Below, one piece after another: positions 25,471-37,021 of a stretch of 64,000 nt of DNA (the stretch's first letter is position 1; every line of letters begins with the position of its first letter). Made by a program: the position numbers and the translations under genes. The notes beneath the pieces were generated by a model. That model worked only from the letters and a program-made list of their open reading frames with translations. It ran no database searches and had not been told where the DNA came from. Source of the DNA: Macrotrachela quadricornifera (taxonomy: Eukaryota > Rotifera > Eurotatoria > Philodinida > Philodinidae); NCBI GenBank assembly GCA_022393335.1, contig JAJEKB010000414.1, positions 201,218-265,217 on the forward strand, given 5' to 3'.

Positions 25471-28400
25471 ATGGCCACGGCAATGGATGAAAATGGTCTT
25501 AACGATACAACTGGAATTGTTTCACCATCAACATTATCAAAAAAACATGATATGGATGATGTACCGGATTATAATGAAGCATTTCCTATTTTAAAATCAG
25601 CTGGACAAGTTGATATTAATCGTTCGAATACATTTTTTTCATCAGCATTTCCATTATCATCATCAAATGGAAATAATACAACAGGTAATGCCATGGCTAA
25701 TACAACAACATCATTGTATTCAAAAACAAAACAAGATGAAGAACGACAACGTAAATTAGCTATTCATGCATCATCAGTTACAACTAAAATTGTAAATATT
25801 TAAATTTTAAATAAGAAAAAACAAAATTTTTCTTTTCTTATATTTAAAGATTGAAATTCCTCCTGATGAACGTGCATCGGAAAATAATCGTCGTGGTGGT
25901 AATAATCAATTATCACGTAATACTGGTGCTTCAACTAATGGACAACCAATACAAAAACTTTGTACACGACTTCAAAAAGAAACATGTAATATAAACAAAA
26001 AAAAAAAAACAAATTTTTGTTAATTTTTTTCTTTTTTTTAGCTACAAATATAACATTTTTTTATAAAGATCAAACATTAATAGTGACAATAACTGGTCGA
26101 CCTGAACAAGTTCGTTTAGCACAAGTACAACTTCTTCGTGAAATTCAAAAACCAGTAGAATTATTAGTTAATATACCATTGGATTTTCATCGTTTTATTA
26201 TTGGTCCACGTGGTACAATATTAAAACAATTAGAACAAGATACATTAACACGTATTACTGTACCACGACAAGATAGTCCAATAAATGCAATTACTGTAAT
26301 TGGTGCAAAAGATAATGTTAAATTATGTGAACAAAGAATTCTTGATTTATATCATACACAATTAAATAAAGGTTTTGAACGTTTATCAATACCATGTTTA
26401 TATCATCCATGGATACGTAATCAACTTGTTGAGAATTTACATCAACAATTCAATGTAACAATTGATTTACCACCACCAATTAAACAAACCGATGAAATAA
26501 CAGTACGTGGTGAACGTGAACCAGTTGACCAAGCTAAAGCTAAAATTTTACAATTTTATAAAAATTTGGTAAAGAAATAAAATAAAATAAAATTTTAAAA
26601 TTTATTTATTTTTTTTCTATTTTAGGAAGGAAAAATTATGACTTTTCCACTTGAAATTCCTTGTGAACAACATCGATTTATTTTAGGTAAAAAAGGTGCT
26701 GGTTTAAAAGAAATTTTTGATAAAACAAATGTTATTGTTCGTATACCAAATCAAGAAGAAAATTTACCAACAATTCAAGTTATGGGTGAAACAGCTAATA
26801 TTGGTGAAGCTATTACAATGATATATAAAATGGTAAATTAATCATTTTTATTTTCAAAAGAAAAAAACAAATATTTTTTTTATTAGGCTAATGCATTAAC
26901 AGCTGTACAAATTGATGCACCACGTTGGATGCATGGTGCTGTTAAAGGTGAACGTAGTAATCATCTTGAAAATTTTCGAAAAACGTATCCAGATGTACGA
27001 ATTTATTTTCGTGATGAACATATTTCATTAGAAGGACCACCTGAACAAGTTGAACATGTTCGAAGTCAAATTCAAACAGCTATTGATGAATTAAAAAATA
27101 AAAATACAACATATTTAGAAGTCGAAATTGATCCACAATATTATAAACAATTAATTGGAAAAAATCAAATACGTTTACTTGAAATGCAAGAACAAACAGG
27201 ATGTGATATTAAATTTCCTTATGATGATGGTCGATTAGTTAAATTAATGGGTACAAAAGAAAATGTTGAAAAAGCACGACAATTGTTAAATGAACGAGCA
27301 AAAAAATTAGTAAGATTTTTCATAAAATATAATTTAAGGATAGTTAAGCATATTTATTATACAATTATTTGTCTGTATGCAAATCTTTATCTTGAATATC
27401 GAAGAAAAAAAAATATATATATATATATGAGAATGCTAGTAGATTTGAAGAGAAATTTTTTTCGTTTAACATATGTTCAATGAATGGTAATATATTTCTT
27501 TTTAATAGAAATGTAATTGAATAATTCCCAAGAGTTTATAATAATTTTCTTAAAAGTTTTCAAATATCCTAGAGATTTCCTTTTTAAATTCCCTTGAGTT
27601 TTGTTTTTCTATTCCCTAAATGAATTTTCTAAATCAAAATAACATAGATTACTCATAAATTTCTTTTTTCAAAATCAAGATTTATATTAATATTCAAATA
27701 AATTAAATAATTTCTTTTAATTTAATTCTAGTCAAATGAACGTACAACTGATTTAACTATTGATCCACAATATTATCCACAAATAATTGGTGCTAAAGGT
27801 AAAAATATTGAAGAAGTACGTTCAAAATTTCATAATATTCAAATAACATTTCCGGATGCAAATGATAAAAGTGGTAAAGTTATATTACATGGTGATAAAG
27901 ATGATGTTGAAAAATGTTCAAAATTTTTACAACAAAAAGTTAAAGATCTTTATTCAGTTGAAATTGATGTACCAAAACGTTTATATCCAATGTTAATCGG
28001 TAAAAGTGGTGCAAATATTCAACGTATACGTGATAAAGTATCTGATGTTCGTATTGATATACCATCAATTGATGATAATAAAGAATCAAAACATATACGT
28101 TTAAGTGGAAAAAAACCTGATGTTGATAAAGCACGAAAAATTCTTGATGAACATATTGCACAATTAAATATTTCAATGGAAAATTCTATTGAACAATATA
28201 TAACAATTGATTCAAAATGGCATAATAAATTTTTTCAAAGTCAACGTAAATTATTAAATGATTTACAACAACAATATGGTGATATGTTAATTAAATTACC
28301 TGAACGTAATACTAATTCTGATCAAGTTTTATTACGTGGACCAAAAGAAACTATTGAACAAGTACGAAAACGTTTAGAAGAATTAATTGATACATGGGAA

Positions 28401-29969
28401 AATACAATAACTAAAGAAATGATTATACCACATCGTCATCATGGTTATTTACTTGCTCAAGGTGGTACATATGTTCAACCAATACAAAAAGAATATAATG
28501 TACAAATTAAATTTCCACCACGTACTGGAAATAATCAAAAAGATGAACAAGAAACAACAACAACAGCAACAACAACAACTACAAATGATGATGATAATCA
28601 AAAAGATATTGTTCGTTTAATAGGTCGTACCGATGATATTGATAAAGCAATGGTTGCATTAGAAAAAATGATTCCTATTGAAACAACAGTTGATATACCA
28701 TCTGAAGTTCATGGTTCATTAGTTGGTAAAGGTGGAAGTAATCTTCAAGCATTAATAAAACAATATCCAGATGTACAAATAACATTTCCACCCGTTAATT
28801 CAGGACAAAATACAATACATTTAAAAGGAAAACGTGAACAAGTTGATGGTGTACGAAAAGAATTAATTGAATCGAATGAAAAATTTCAAGCTGATCGTCA
28901 AGCACGTTCATTTGAAATACGTTTTACAATAAAACCAGAATATCGTTCATTATTATTTGGTTTTCGTGGTAAAACAATAAATGGTTTAAGACAAAAACAT
29001 GATGTTAAAATTGATGTTATTAATAATCAAACACCATCATCAGCTGTTGTACCAACACCAAATGTATCAAATGATAATGATAATGATACATTAACTGAAC
29101 AACAAGATGATCAACAAGCAACACCACAAGATAATGTATTATTACCAAGTGAAACAACAAATTTAAATCAATTATCTGATATTGAAATTGTTATAACTGG
29201 TTATGAAGATAAAGCATTAGCATGTCGTGATGATATATTACAATTAATTAAAGAATTTCAATCTAAAATAACAATGGAAATTGAAATTGATCCACGTATA
29301 CATGCACGTATTATTGGTTCAGGTGGACAAAAATTACAACAAATTATGAAAGAATATAATGTTGAAATTAAATTTCAAGCTAATAATCAAGCTGATAAAG
29401 TACATGTTATTGGTTTAGATCAAGATAAAATTGATGCTTGTATTGATCATTTATTAATATTAGAAGAAGATTATGTTCAAGATCTTCCATATAAACCATC
29501 AACAAATACACAAAATCAAAATGAACCAACATCAGGTCAACAAGTATCAAATACCCAACAACAAGAAGTTCCATCAGGGAATAATAAATCAACAAAAAAT
29601 GATCATAAAACAAAACAACAACGACAAGCACCATTTCAAGTTAAAAATGCACCATGGACTAATGGAAATGAACATGAGAATGATTATCAACAAAATAATT
29701 CTTCAAAACAACGTCATAAACATGATAATTCACCAAAAAAATCAACACCTATGGCACCTAATTTAGATGATTTAGGTAACGATTAATTAATTGATTTTTA
29801 ATATTAATTAGAAAAAAAAAACATTATTTATTTTTCTTCTTTTTAAGGTGAATATCCATCATTCGCTAATGGTCTTGTATTACCAACAGATAATAGTTCA
29901 TCACAAATGCAACAAACAACAGTGAATCCGTTACCAGTTATTTGGGGTCCTCAAAAACGAAATAAATAA
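25471..29969 (+). CDS. HDLBP: Vigilin (HDLBP), multi-KH RNA-binding protein
   Basis: Seven exons: 25471-25791, 25850-25985, 26042-26568, 26626-26832, 26887-27309, 27732-29775 and 29848-29969. They give 1,259 residues (human 1,268). At least twelve KH repeats are visible from their loops: GPRG, GKKG, GKNQ, GAKG, GKSG, AQGG, GKGG, GFRG and GSGG, plus repeats with lost loops (HPWIRNQLVENL, PRWMHGAVKGER, KWHNKFFQSQRK). Such degenerate KH copies are also usual in vigilins. The N-terminus carries VPDYNEAFPIL, and the tail has APFQVKNAPW. Vigilin binds mRNA and tRNA at ER-associated polysomes. Exon 6 alone is 2 kb and holds about seven KH repeats. A polyadenylation-type AATAAA lies at 29979-29984. 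Confidence 0.95.
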
Positions 29970-31337
29970 GAGCGACACAATAAAATAAAATATAAAAAAA
30001 AAAAAGAAAAGAAACAATATTCGTATGTCTTGTCCCTATTGTCACGTCGAAAAAACTGTGATTTGTTCTTTTTTTTTCGTCCTAACATTATTTATATAAA
30101 TGTCAGTGTTTGCTCAACTTGTCTGACTCTTTAAAAGAAAAACTTTTCTTATTCTTCTTTGTTTTGTTTTCCTTTTTTTTTTTGCCCATCTTATTTTCTA
30201 TCTGTATCGATGTTTTTTTGTTTTTTTTTGTGCGTTATTCTCCATCTACTTTATAAACATATTATACTTTATTCTTATTGGGTTTGTTGTGATTTCTATG
30301 TTTATTTGAACGTATGAGAGAAAAAAAAAAGAATTTTTAAGGGTGAACTATCGGTTATCATTATGCAATACTATACTTTTATTTCATTTTTGTTTTTCTC
30401 TCTCTCACTCATCAGTTCTTTATTCGCGCTCTTCTCATTATGTGTAAATACCATTTTTGTTTTGGTTAAACTATTCTGTTTTCTTTTTGTTTTCTTTTGG
30501 ATTGTTCACGAACTCGTTTAAAACAAAAAAAGCGTCGATCTCTTAACATTTGTCCCGTTGAACTATATATGTGTGTGTATGTGTGTGTGTAAGCACGATC
30601 TTGCCCATTTGTTATTTGTTTTGTCGGGGATTATTTCTGTTTTTTTTGATTTATTATTATGTGTGTATACTTAAGGGGTTTTCTTTTTCTTTTCGTTTTT
30701 TTTTAAAAACATAACCATCTATTATTTTATATCAATTGTGTGCCCCGCGTGCTCTTATCAATGAGACTTTATTTGTCTCTTTTTGTTGTTTGTTTTTGAA
30801 ATAACTTGAGAATGATTATATCGATATATGTATGTCTCAAGAGATACAAAAAAAACACATGAAAGGTTAAGATTTGTTAGTTGTACGCGTTTTTTTCTTT
30901 TCTTTTAGTGTTCGTTTTTTTTTTTTTTTGTTTTTTATTTAAAGGATCCTTATATTATTCTATAAGCCTATTCAACCATTATACTGTTATGAAATTGTTG
31001 TTTGTTTCTTTTTTTGCAGACTTGCGCTCGCTCTTTTATCTCGTTGTTTGATTTTTTTTTTCTTCAAAAAAAAGACACAAATAAATGGTTATTGAAAGAT
31101 ATCACAACCACCAAAATGATCGAGTCTTTTTACTTAAGATAAACAGAAATAATTGATAAAAAAATTTGTCTTTGTATATTCGAAATATCAGTATAAAAAT
31201 GAATGTATATTGTTTTCTAATGTTTTATTTAGAAAATATATATTATCGAGAAATAAGTAAGATTTGATTATGTTATATTTATTTATTAATAAAAATTCAT
31301 TACAGAATTTTATATTTCTACTATTAAATTTTTGTAG
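29970..31337. other. Vigilin 3' UTR and GPN1 upstream region
   Basis: A T-rich, low-complexity spacer with AATAAA at 29979 and a (TG)n run near 30568-30590. It ends in TTTTTGTAG directly before the GPN1 ATG. No coding frame is supported. Confidence 0.6.
31328..31337 (+). promoter_or_regulatory. 3' splice site abutting the GPN1 start
   Basis: The sequence AATTTTTGTAG runs straight into ATG. With no coding exon upstream, this is either the end of a 5' UTR intron or a spliced-leader acceptor. Confidence 0.4.
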
Positions 31338-32438
31338 ATGGAAACTGACTCAATAGAAGATCCATTACCAACAACAACAACAACCGAAAGTGTTGAATCG
31401 AAACTTCCAGTATGTATAGTTGTACTTGGTATGGCTGGTTCAGGAAAAACAACATTTATACAACGTTTAAATGCTTATTTACATAGTGAAAAAACACCAC
31501 CTTATGTTATTAATCTTGATCCAGCTGTTCATGAATTACCATATCCATGTAATGTTGATATTCGTGATACAGTTAATTATAAACAAGTTATGAAACAATA
31601 TAGTCTTGGTCCAAATGGTGCCATTGTAACATCATTAAATTTATTTTCAACAACATTCGATCAATTATTATCAATATTAAGTAAAAATCAAACAAAACAT
31701 CGTTATTTTCTTTTTGATACACCTGGTCAAATAGAAGTATTTACATGGTCAGCATCAGGTACAATAATAACTGAAGCATTAGGTGCAACTTATCCAACAA
31801 TTATTGTTTATGTAATGGATACACCACGTTCATCAAATCCAATAACATTTATGTCAAATATGCTTTATGCTGTATCAATACTTTATAAATATCGTTTACC
31901 ATTTATAGTTGTATTAAATAAAACAGATATAATTCATCATCGTTTTGCACTTGAATGGATGAATGATTTTGAATTATTTCAATCAGCTATTGAACAAGAA
32001 CATTCATATTCAACTGATTTATGTCGATCATTAAGTCTTGTATTAGATGAATTTTATTCAAATTTACGTTGCGTTGGTTTTAGTTCAATGACAGGTGATG
32101 GTTGTAAAGAATTTTTAGATGCTATTAATGATGCATGTCATGAATATGAACATGTTTATAAAATTGAATATAATAAATGGCAAGAAAGAAGATTAAAACG
32201 TGAAAATACTAAACGTGAAAAAGATTTAAAACGATTAAAAAATGATTTAAATACCGATGAAAGTCTTATTGGTGAAAAACGTATTCGATATGATGATAAG
32301 GATAATGATGAAGAAACCGATGATGATGATGATGATAGTGATGATGATAAGAATAATGGCGATGATGAACGAGAAGATGATTCATTTCAACAATATATAA
32401 AAAAACATGGATCGAATATTACTACTATGGACACATAA
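31338..32438 (+). CDS. GPN1: GPN-loop GTPase 1
   Basis: A single exon of 366 residues (human 374). The P-loop [10 protein letters not shown] is at about residues 31-40. The family hallmark GPN loop ([14 protein letters not shown]) follows, then the G3 motif [16 protein letters not shown]4 VLNKTDI and a G5-like SSMTGDG. The tail is a charged helix ([19 protein letters not shown]), then an Asp/Glu-rich stretch and [12 protein letters not shown]1 pairs with GPN3 and is needed for assembly and nuclear import of RNA polymerase II. The ATG follows a TTTTTGTAG acceptor with no 5' UTR between, which suggests cis or trans splicing onto the start codon. AATAAA signals lie at 32450 and 32457. Confidence 0.95.
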   Translation: METDSIEDPLPTTTTTESVESKLPVCIVVLGMAGSGKTTFIQRLNAYLHSEKTPPYVINLDPAVHELPYPCNVDIRDTVNYKQVMKQYSLGPNGAIVTSLNLFSTTFDQLLSILSKNQTKHRYFLFDTPGQIEVFTWSASGTIITEALGATYPTIIVYVMDTPRSSNPITFMSNMLYAVSILYKYRLPFIVVLNKTDIIHHRFALEWMNDFELFQSAIEQEHSYSTDLCRSLSLVLDEFYSNLRCVGFSSMTGDGCKEFLDAINDACHEYEHVYKIEYNKWQERRLKRENTKREKDLKRLKNDLNTDESLIGEKRIRYDDKDNDEETDDDDDDSDDDKNNGDDEREDDSFQQYIKKHGSNITTMDT

Positions 32439-32894
32439 AAATTTGTATGAATAAAGAATAAAATCCGTGTGTTTGTATTTATTTGAGAAGCAAATAAATC
32501 GAAAAAAATTTTTTTCTAGTTAACTCCAGAAACGAAATAATTTAATAATAATTTCGGTTTTTTTTTATTTCAATGCTAATATAAGACAAGCAGAAACAAC
32601 AATGTTGGAAATTCAATTTGATATTGTTTTTTTTTTCAAATTTTAACTACCTATCGAAAATATAGATGTTGATAGTAAAAAAATGAAGCTGGTATATGAA
32701 TTTTAAACATCATGAAGGATATAGAATTAGTCTAACAATAGAAAGAAACACATAGATTGCATGATAAATATTGATGAATGATAATTATAGAACATCTCGG
32801 TATGTATTCAACAGAGTTACAGAAAAAATAATCATGATCTAATTTTTGTTAATCAATCGTAACGCAATACAATATCATTCACAATAGATTCGTT
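32439..32894. other. GPN1 3' flank
   Basis: AT-rich spacer with polyadenylation-type signals close to the stop codon. Nothing else was seen. Confidence 0.5.
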
Positions 32895-34173
32895 TAGGGG
32901 GAACCCCCCCCCCCTCCGAAAGTTGATTTTTCAAAAAACATATAATCTTATAGCCCTGAGTGTCCTCTTTCAGAATATATATAAATTGTAGATGAATGAT
33001 ACATATTTTGGTCAGTTTTGGCGCATTTATATGAAGCCATAGAGAAAATTGTCTAATTTTAGTGACTTTTCCCTTAGTTACCATGAACTGATATCGTTCA
33101 AATTTTTGTTTAAGCATTAGAAAACCATCCTACTATCAAATAATATGTTTCGAAGCGGTTTGAGTGGCTATACGAAGATTTTGAAAGTCGTTTTCGCGCA
33201 GCTAAAGCTTTGTATATCTAAACGCTAGCCATTATTTAGTTTTATCACCAGAGCTAGGGATGCAAGACTAGTAGTGTACTGCCAGCGTAGCGATATAGGT
33301 TGTTACTGATCGTTAACAGTACTGGACAATACTTGAGCTGATCAGTACCAATATAGGTCAATACCGATACTCCAGTGTTATAATATTACTTTCGTATGGC
33401 TGCTTAGATGATGAAAGCTAGATCGTAACAATTTCATTTTAACACAAAAAACGAGAAATGATAAGCGCAATTTTAGAAAAAGTGGCGCTACAATAAATTT
33501 AATTTTCCAAATCTGTTTTATTTTTTCTCGAAAATAACATGAACTGGTAGATCTTTTTACACGCTTTCCAATGATATATAACCTGTCACAAATATGTGCA
33601 CTGGAACACCATGAAACACTCCCCAATGTTGTGACTCGTTGTTCTCAGCTTCACTTTCTTCTTGTTTTCTGACCATTACGGAACATTTTCCCGATCCATC
33701 CCTCAATGTGTATTACTGGTTTTTTTTTATTCAAAAGATCAAAATTTTTTCTATAAATTGCAGGGACAGATTTTTTCAAATATGTATCTCTTATTGAGAT
33801 ATACGAAAATCTCTGAAAGAGCTCAAAACAGTTTTCGCGATTCTCAAATTGAAATCGTGACTACACTTCAACGAAAACGAATTTCAAAAAACTGTTTCGG
33901 CAATTTCTAGATAAAAGATTTGTCTTCATTTTGAAACAAAGTTTAACATTTTCAGTTCTACCGCGTCTCTGGAAAATGTTCCGTGCCAAAAGCCCCGTTT
34001 TCATGAGTAAGTTGAGTATAACTTCCCAATTATCAAAATTGATTGGTTCAAATTTTTTATCAAATGCTAGTTACATTAGCTTTTCTATTTCCTGAAATTT
34101 TCATCGAACTCACTTCTATCGTTTAGAAGATAAGTTTCGGAGGGTGGGGGGGGGAGGGTGTTTCCCCTTACAC
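32895..34173. mobile_element. Non-autonomous element with C/G-run terminal inverted repeats
   Basis: The left end (32895-32925) reads TTAGGGGGAAC, a run of C, then TCCGAAAGTT. The right end (about 34136-34173), read on the other strand, is TAAGGGGAAACACCC, a C run, then ACCCTCCGAAACTT. The two ends form an imperfect inverted repeat of 30-40 bases enclosing 1.2 kb with no transposase-like frame. G/C homopolymers of this length are striking in such AT-rich DNA. Flanking target duplications could not be fixed. I infer a MITE-like or foldback element. Confidence 0.55.
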
Positions 34174-35625
34174 ATGAAAAAACATACGAATGGTCTGCCC
34201 AAAGTGTACCGCTCAAATGGATGGAAGAACCGCTTCAATTGATTGATCATGCTTTTAAATCATTATAGACTCATTTTTCTAAAAAATTTGTTTGAGTTGT
34301 CAATAAAGCAATAATTGTTTTTCCTTTTTGCAAAAGTTAGTTGTCAATAAAATAACATGAACTTGTGTCCTTATTGTGAAATGTTGATATGCATCTGTTG
34401 TATGGTTTCAAATAATCATATTCCAGAGTACAAAATTGACTTGTGTGTGCTTACATGTGTTGGAGGGCATTTTTGAAGGATTAGTTACTGTAAATTAACA
34501 GCAATCATAAAAATCATTTACGTTTTGTATTTGTTTTTCATTTGTAAATGTCAATGAATACTTTAGATTTTAAAGAGTAAGAAAATTTGCATATAAAGAA
34601 CAGGTCACATGTTTTTATTGTGATTGAAATCTTTGTCCAGGTACGGTAAAGAATCGGTGCAAAAGCAAAACAATATTTTAGGTAATACATTCAGAATGAG
34701 AATAATTGAGAACAAAATGACGAAATTTTTTCAAAGCCAATGTAATTGTAATACAACAATGAATGTTGTTTATGCTAATGAACAAGGGCTAGATCAGTAG
34801 ATTTTTACTGTTGTTTATCTATCACTTTCACTTTTAAACAATTCTCATATGTCATTTTCTTTAGCGCTGTTTCTGTTTGTGTAATTCTGATACAAATGCT
34901 CTGATGATTTATACATAGTGAAGCATTCAAAGATAAGTTTTCTGATTGATTAAGCTTCTATATGATAGAAGTTATTGGAAACTAAAAAAAAAATTTCAGA
35001 AAATCTTGTAGATGTAATTACTGATGATGGATGATATGTTAGATTAAATAAAAATGATGGTGAAAATAAGTTTATGATGTTACCTTTGTTCATATCTCTA
35101 TAAGATCAGAAAGATCACAGAAAATGAGAATATTCGTATGATTTGATTACAAAATATAAATTTGTAAACATAATTTGAATAAGGCTTAAAGTATGTATAG
35201 ATACATTTTCCTCTGCCGAAAGTTTAAAGAAAAACATAATGATCTCTTGTTTTATTAATAGGAAAAATTGTTAATGACTTTGTACTTCGTAGGTGAACAT
35301 CTTTTACTTTAGCAGCAGACTCTGCAAATGCTGCCATATTCTTTTTCATGAATTCTGATTGAGAGAGAAAATATCTTTAGATTATAGACTATGCCATATG
35401 CTCTATAATCTAAATAAATAAATAAATAAAATTATGGCAATGTTTTGTTAGTCTGAAAAATCGATTTTCTAGGGAAATTAAAGGGTATATCTTGTACTCA
35501 TATTCAGTATTGGCATATTCGATAACTTGTAGTACAATAACATCTATTAAAAAGTCAATTATCACTTGAAAGGACTTCCTTATGACTTAGAGTTCAAGAA
35601 GTATTTTCAATAGAAGTAGGAGAAA
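34174..35625. other. Intergenic spacer
   Basis: AT-rich with only short chance frames. No recognisable gene or repeat lies between the two inverted-repeat elements. Confidence 0.5.
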
Positions 35626-35728
35626 AATTTCGGTACTTGTTTGTTATCTCCCCCTCACCCATTGTTTTTCTATATTGTAAAGAAGGGTGGGGGGGGAGAT
35701 AACCAACAAGTACCAAAATTTCAGTAAA
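35626..35728. repeat. Short hairpin element with C/G-run arms
   Basis: The left arm reads CGGTACTTGTTTGTTATCTC followed by a C-rich run and CACCCA. The right arm is its complement, GGGTGG, a G run, then AGATAACCAACAAGTACC. The loop is about 20 bases. The arms match almost perfectly over roughly 38 bases. The C/G-run texture recalls the ends of the element at 32895-34173, so it may be a related small MITE. Confidence 0.65.
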
Positions 35729-36189
35729 CAAGTAAGGAATTGATCGATCCGTTCGTACTGATTTGTGATTTATCTTTCATGGTAGCAAAGAAATATTTTA
35801 TCTAATTTTCCATGAAATACCTATTAACCAATCAATATTAAGCAGCACAATCATCGAAAAAAATTCCTTCGCAACCATAAATAATTTTCTTAATTATTGA
35901 AAAAAAATTTTCTATAAAATTTATTTGAATATTTAAAAAAAAAACTTTAATTTCTAATGATTCATAATTATCATCAATCAGAATGAGAGAAAACGAGAGA
36001 GAAAGAGTCTAAGTGAAGGAAGAAGAGAAAAATAAGTTAAATTATATACGTATGGATGTGTAATATTGCTTCTCACGCAACAGTGAACACGACACACATA
36101 TACATATGTACATATATTCAAATAGTGTAACCATTCTCTTTTTTTTGGTATATTTTAGATTTATTTCATTATCTTTATTGAATATAATT
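35729..36189. other. Upstream region of the chromobox gene
   Basis: A GA-rich tract at 35981-36030 resembles tracts near other gene starts here. A TATATTTTAG acceptor-like site at about 36149-36158 lies 31 bases before the ATG. Confidence 0.4.
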
Positions 36190-37021
36190 ATGGGAAAACA
36201 TCCTGAAAATTCAGTTGACGATGATGATGAAGAAGGTGAAGAAAATGAAGAATTAGATGAAACAGAATTTATTGTTGAAAAAATTCTTGATAGAAAAGTA
36301 ATGAATGGCGAAGTTTATTATTTTTTAAAATGGAAAGGTTTTGATGATACAGAAAATACATGGGTAAGAAAAGAAAAAAATTTCCAAAAATAAAAAATAT
36401 TTATTTTATACTTTTATTTAATAAAAAAAAGGAGCCTGAAATGAATCTTGATTGTCCAGAATTAATTGCTGAATATCATAAACGTTCAAATACTCAATCA
36501 AAAAAATCTTCAAATGAATCAAATATTGAAAATAATACAACAAATAATAATAATAATAATAATTCAAATAAACGACCAGTACATGATAGTATTGAACAAC
36601 AACAACAACAACAAGAATCATCAGATGCATCAAAAAAAAAGTAAACGTGCAAATGATTTTGGTTATGGACGTGGACTTGAAATTGAAAAAATTCTTGGAG
36701 CAACTGATGTCTATGGTGAATTAATGTTTTTGTAAGAAAAATGAAATATATCTTTCTTTTTTTTTTCAAAATTTTAAAAACTATTTTATTTTATTCAATT
36801 AGAATTAAATGGCAATCAACGGATAAACCTGAATTAGTGCCAGCTAGAATTGGTAATAAAAAGAAAAAGAAATTCATTTTTTTATTTTAAATTTATTTTA
36901 TAAATCTTTTTTGTTTTAAGCTAATGTTAAAAGCCCTCAACATGTCATACGTTTTTATGAAGATCGTTTAACATGGGCAAATACAGATGAAAATACATCA
37001 ATTAATCAAGACAAACAGTAG
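36190..37021 (+). CDS. HP1-type chromobox protein
   Basis: Four exons: 36190-36363, 36432-36731, 36803-36852 and 36921-37021, about 207 residues. After an acidic N-terminus comes the chromodomain, with the aromatic-cage stretch [30 protein letters not shown] and [14 protein letters not shown] hinge rich in Asn and Gln follows. The chromoshadow domain begins [16 protein letters not shown] and ends [11 protein letters not shown]. This layout defines HP1 (CBX1/3/5), which binds H3K9-methylated chromatin and dimerises through the shadow domain. In exon 2 an A9 run (36632-36640) puts a TAA directly after it. One A fewer joins the hinge to [10 protein letters not shown] in frame. The second and later exons agree with that corrected frame. 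Confidence 0.85.

Noticed and set aside
27310..27731. Extension of vigilin exon 5 into the following sequence
   Set aside because: The frame runs into low complexity, while GT at 27310 and AG at 27731 join two KH repeats cleanly.
36632..36640. Euplotes-style +1 frameshifting at AAA-TAA
   Set aside because: Only the chromobox site has a stop next to the run in that way; the other four sites lack a shared AAA-TAA/TAG context.
36494..36769. Minus-strand frame with a Cys run opposite the chromobox gene
   Set aside because: It is the antisense shadow of the CAA repeat in a real exon.
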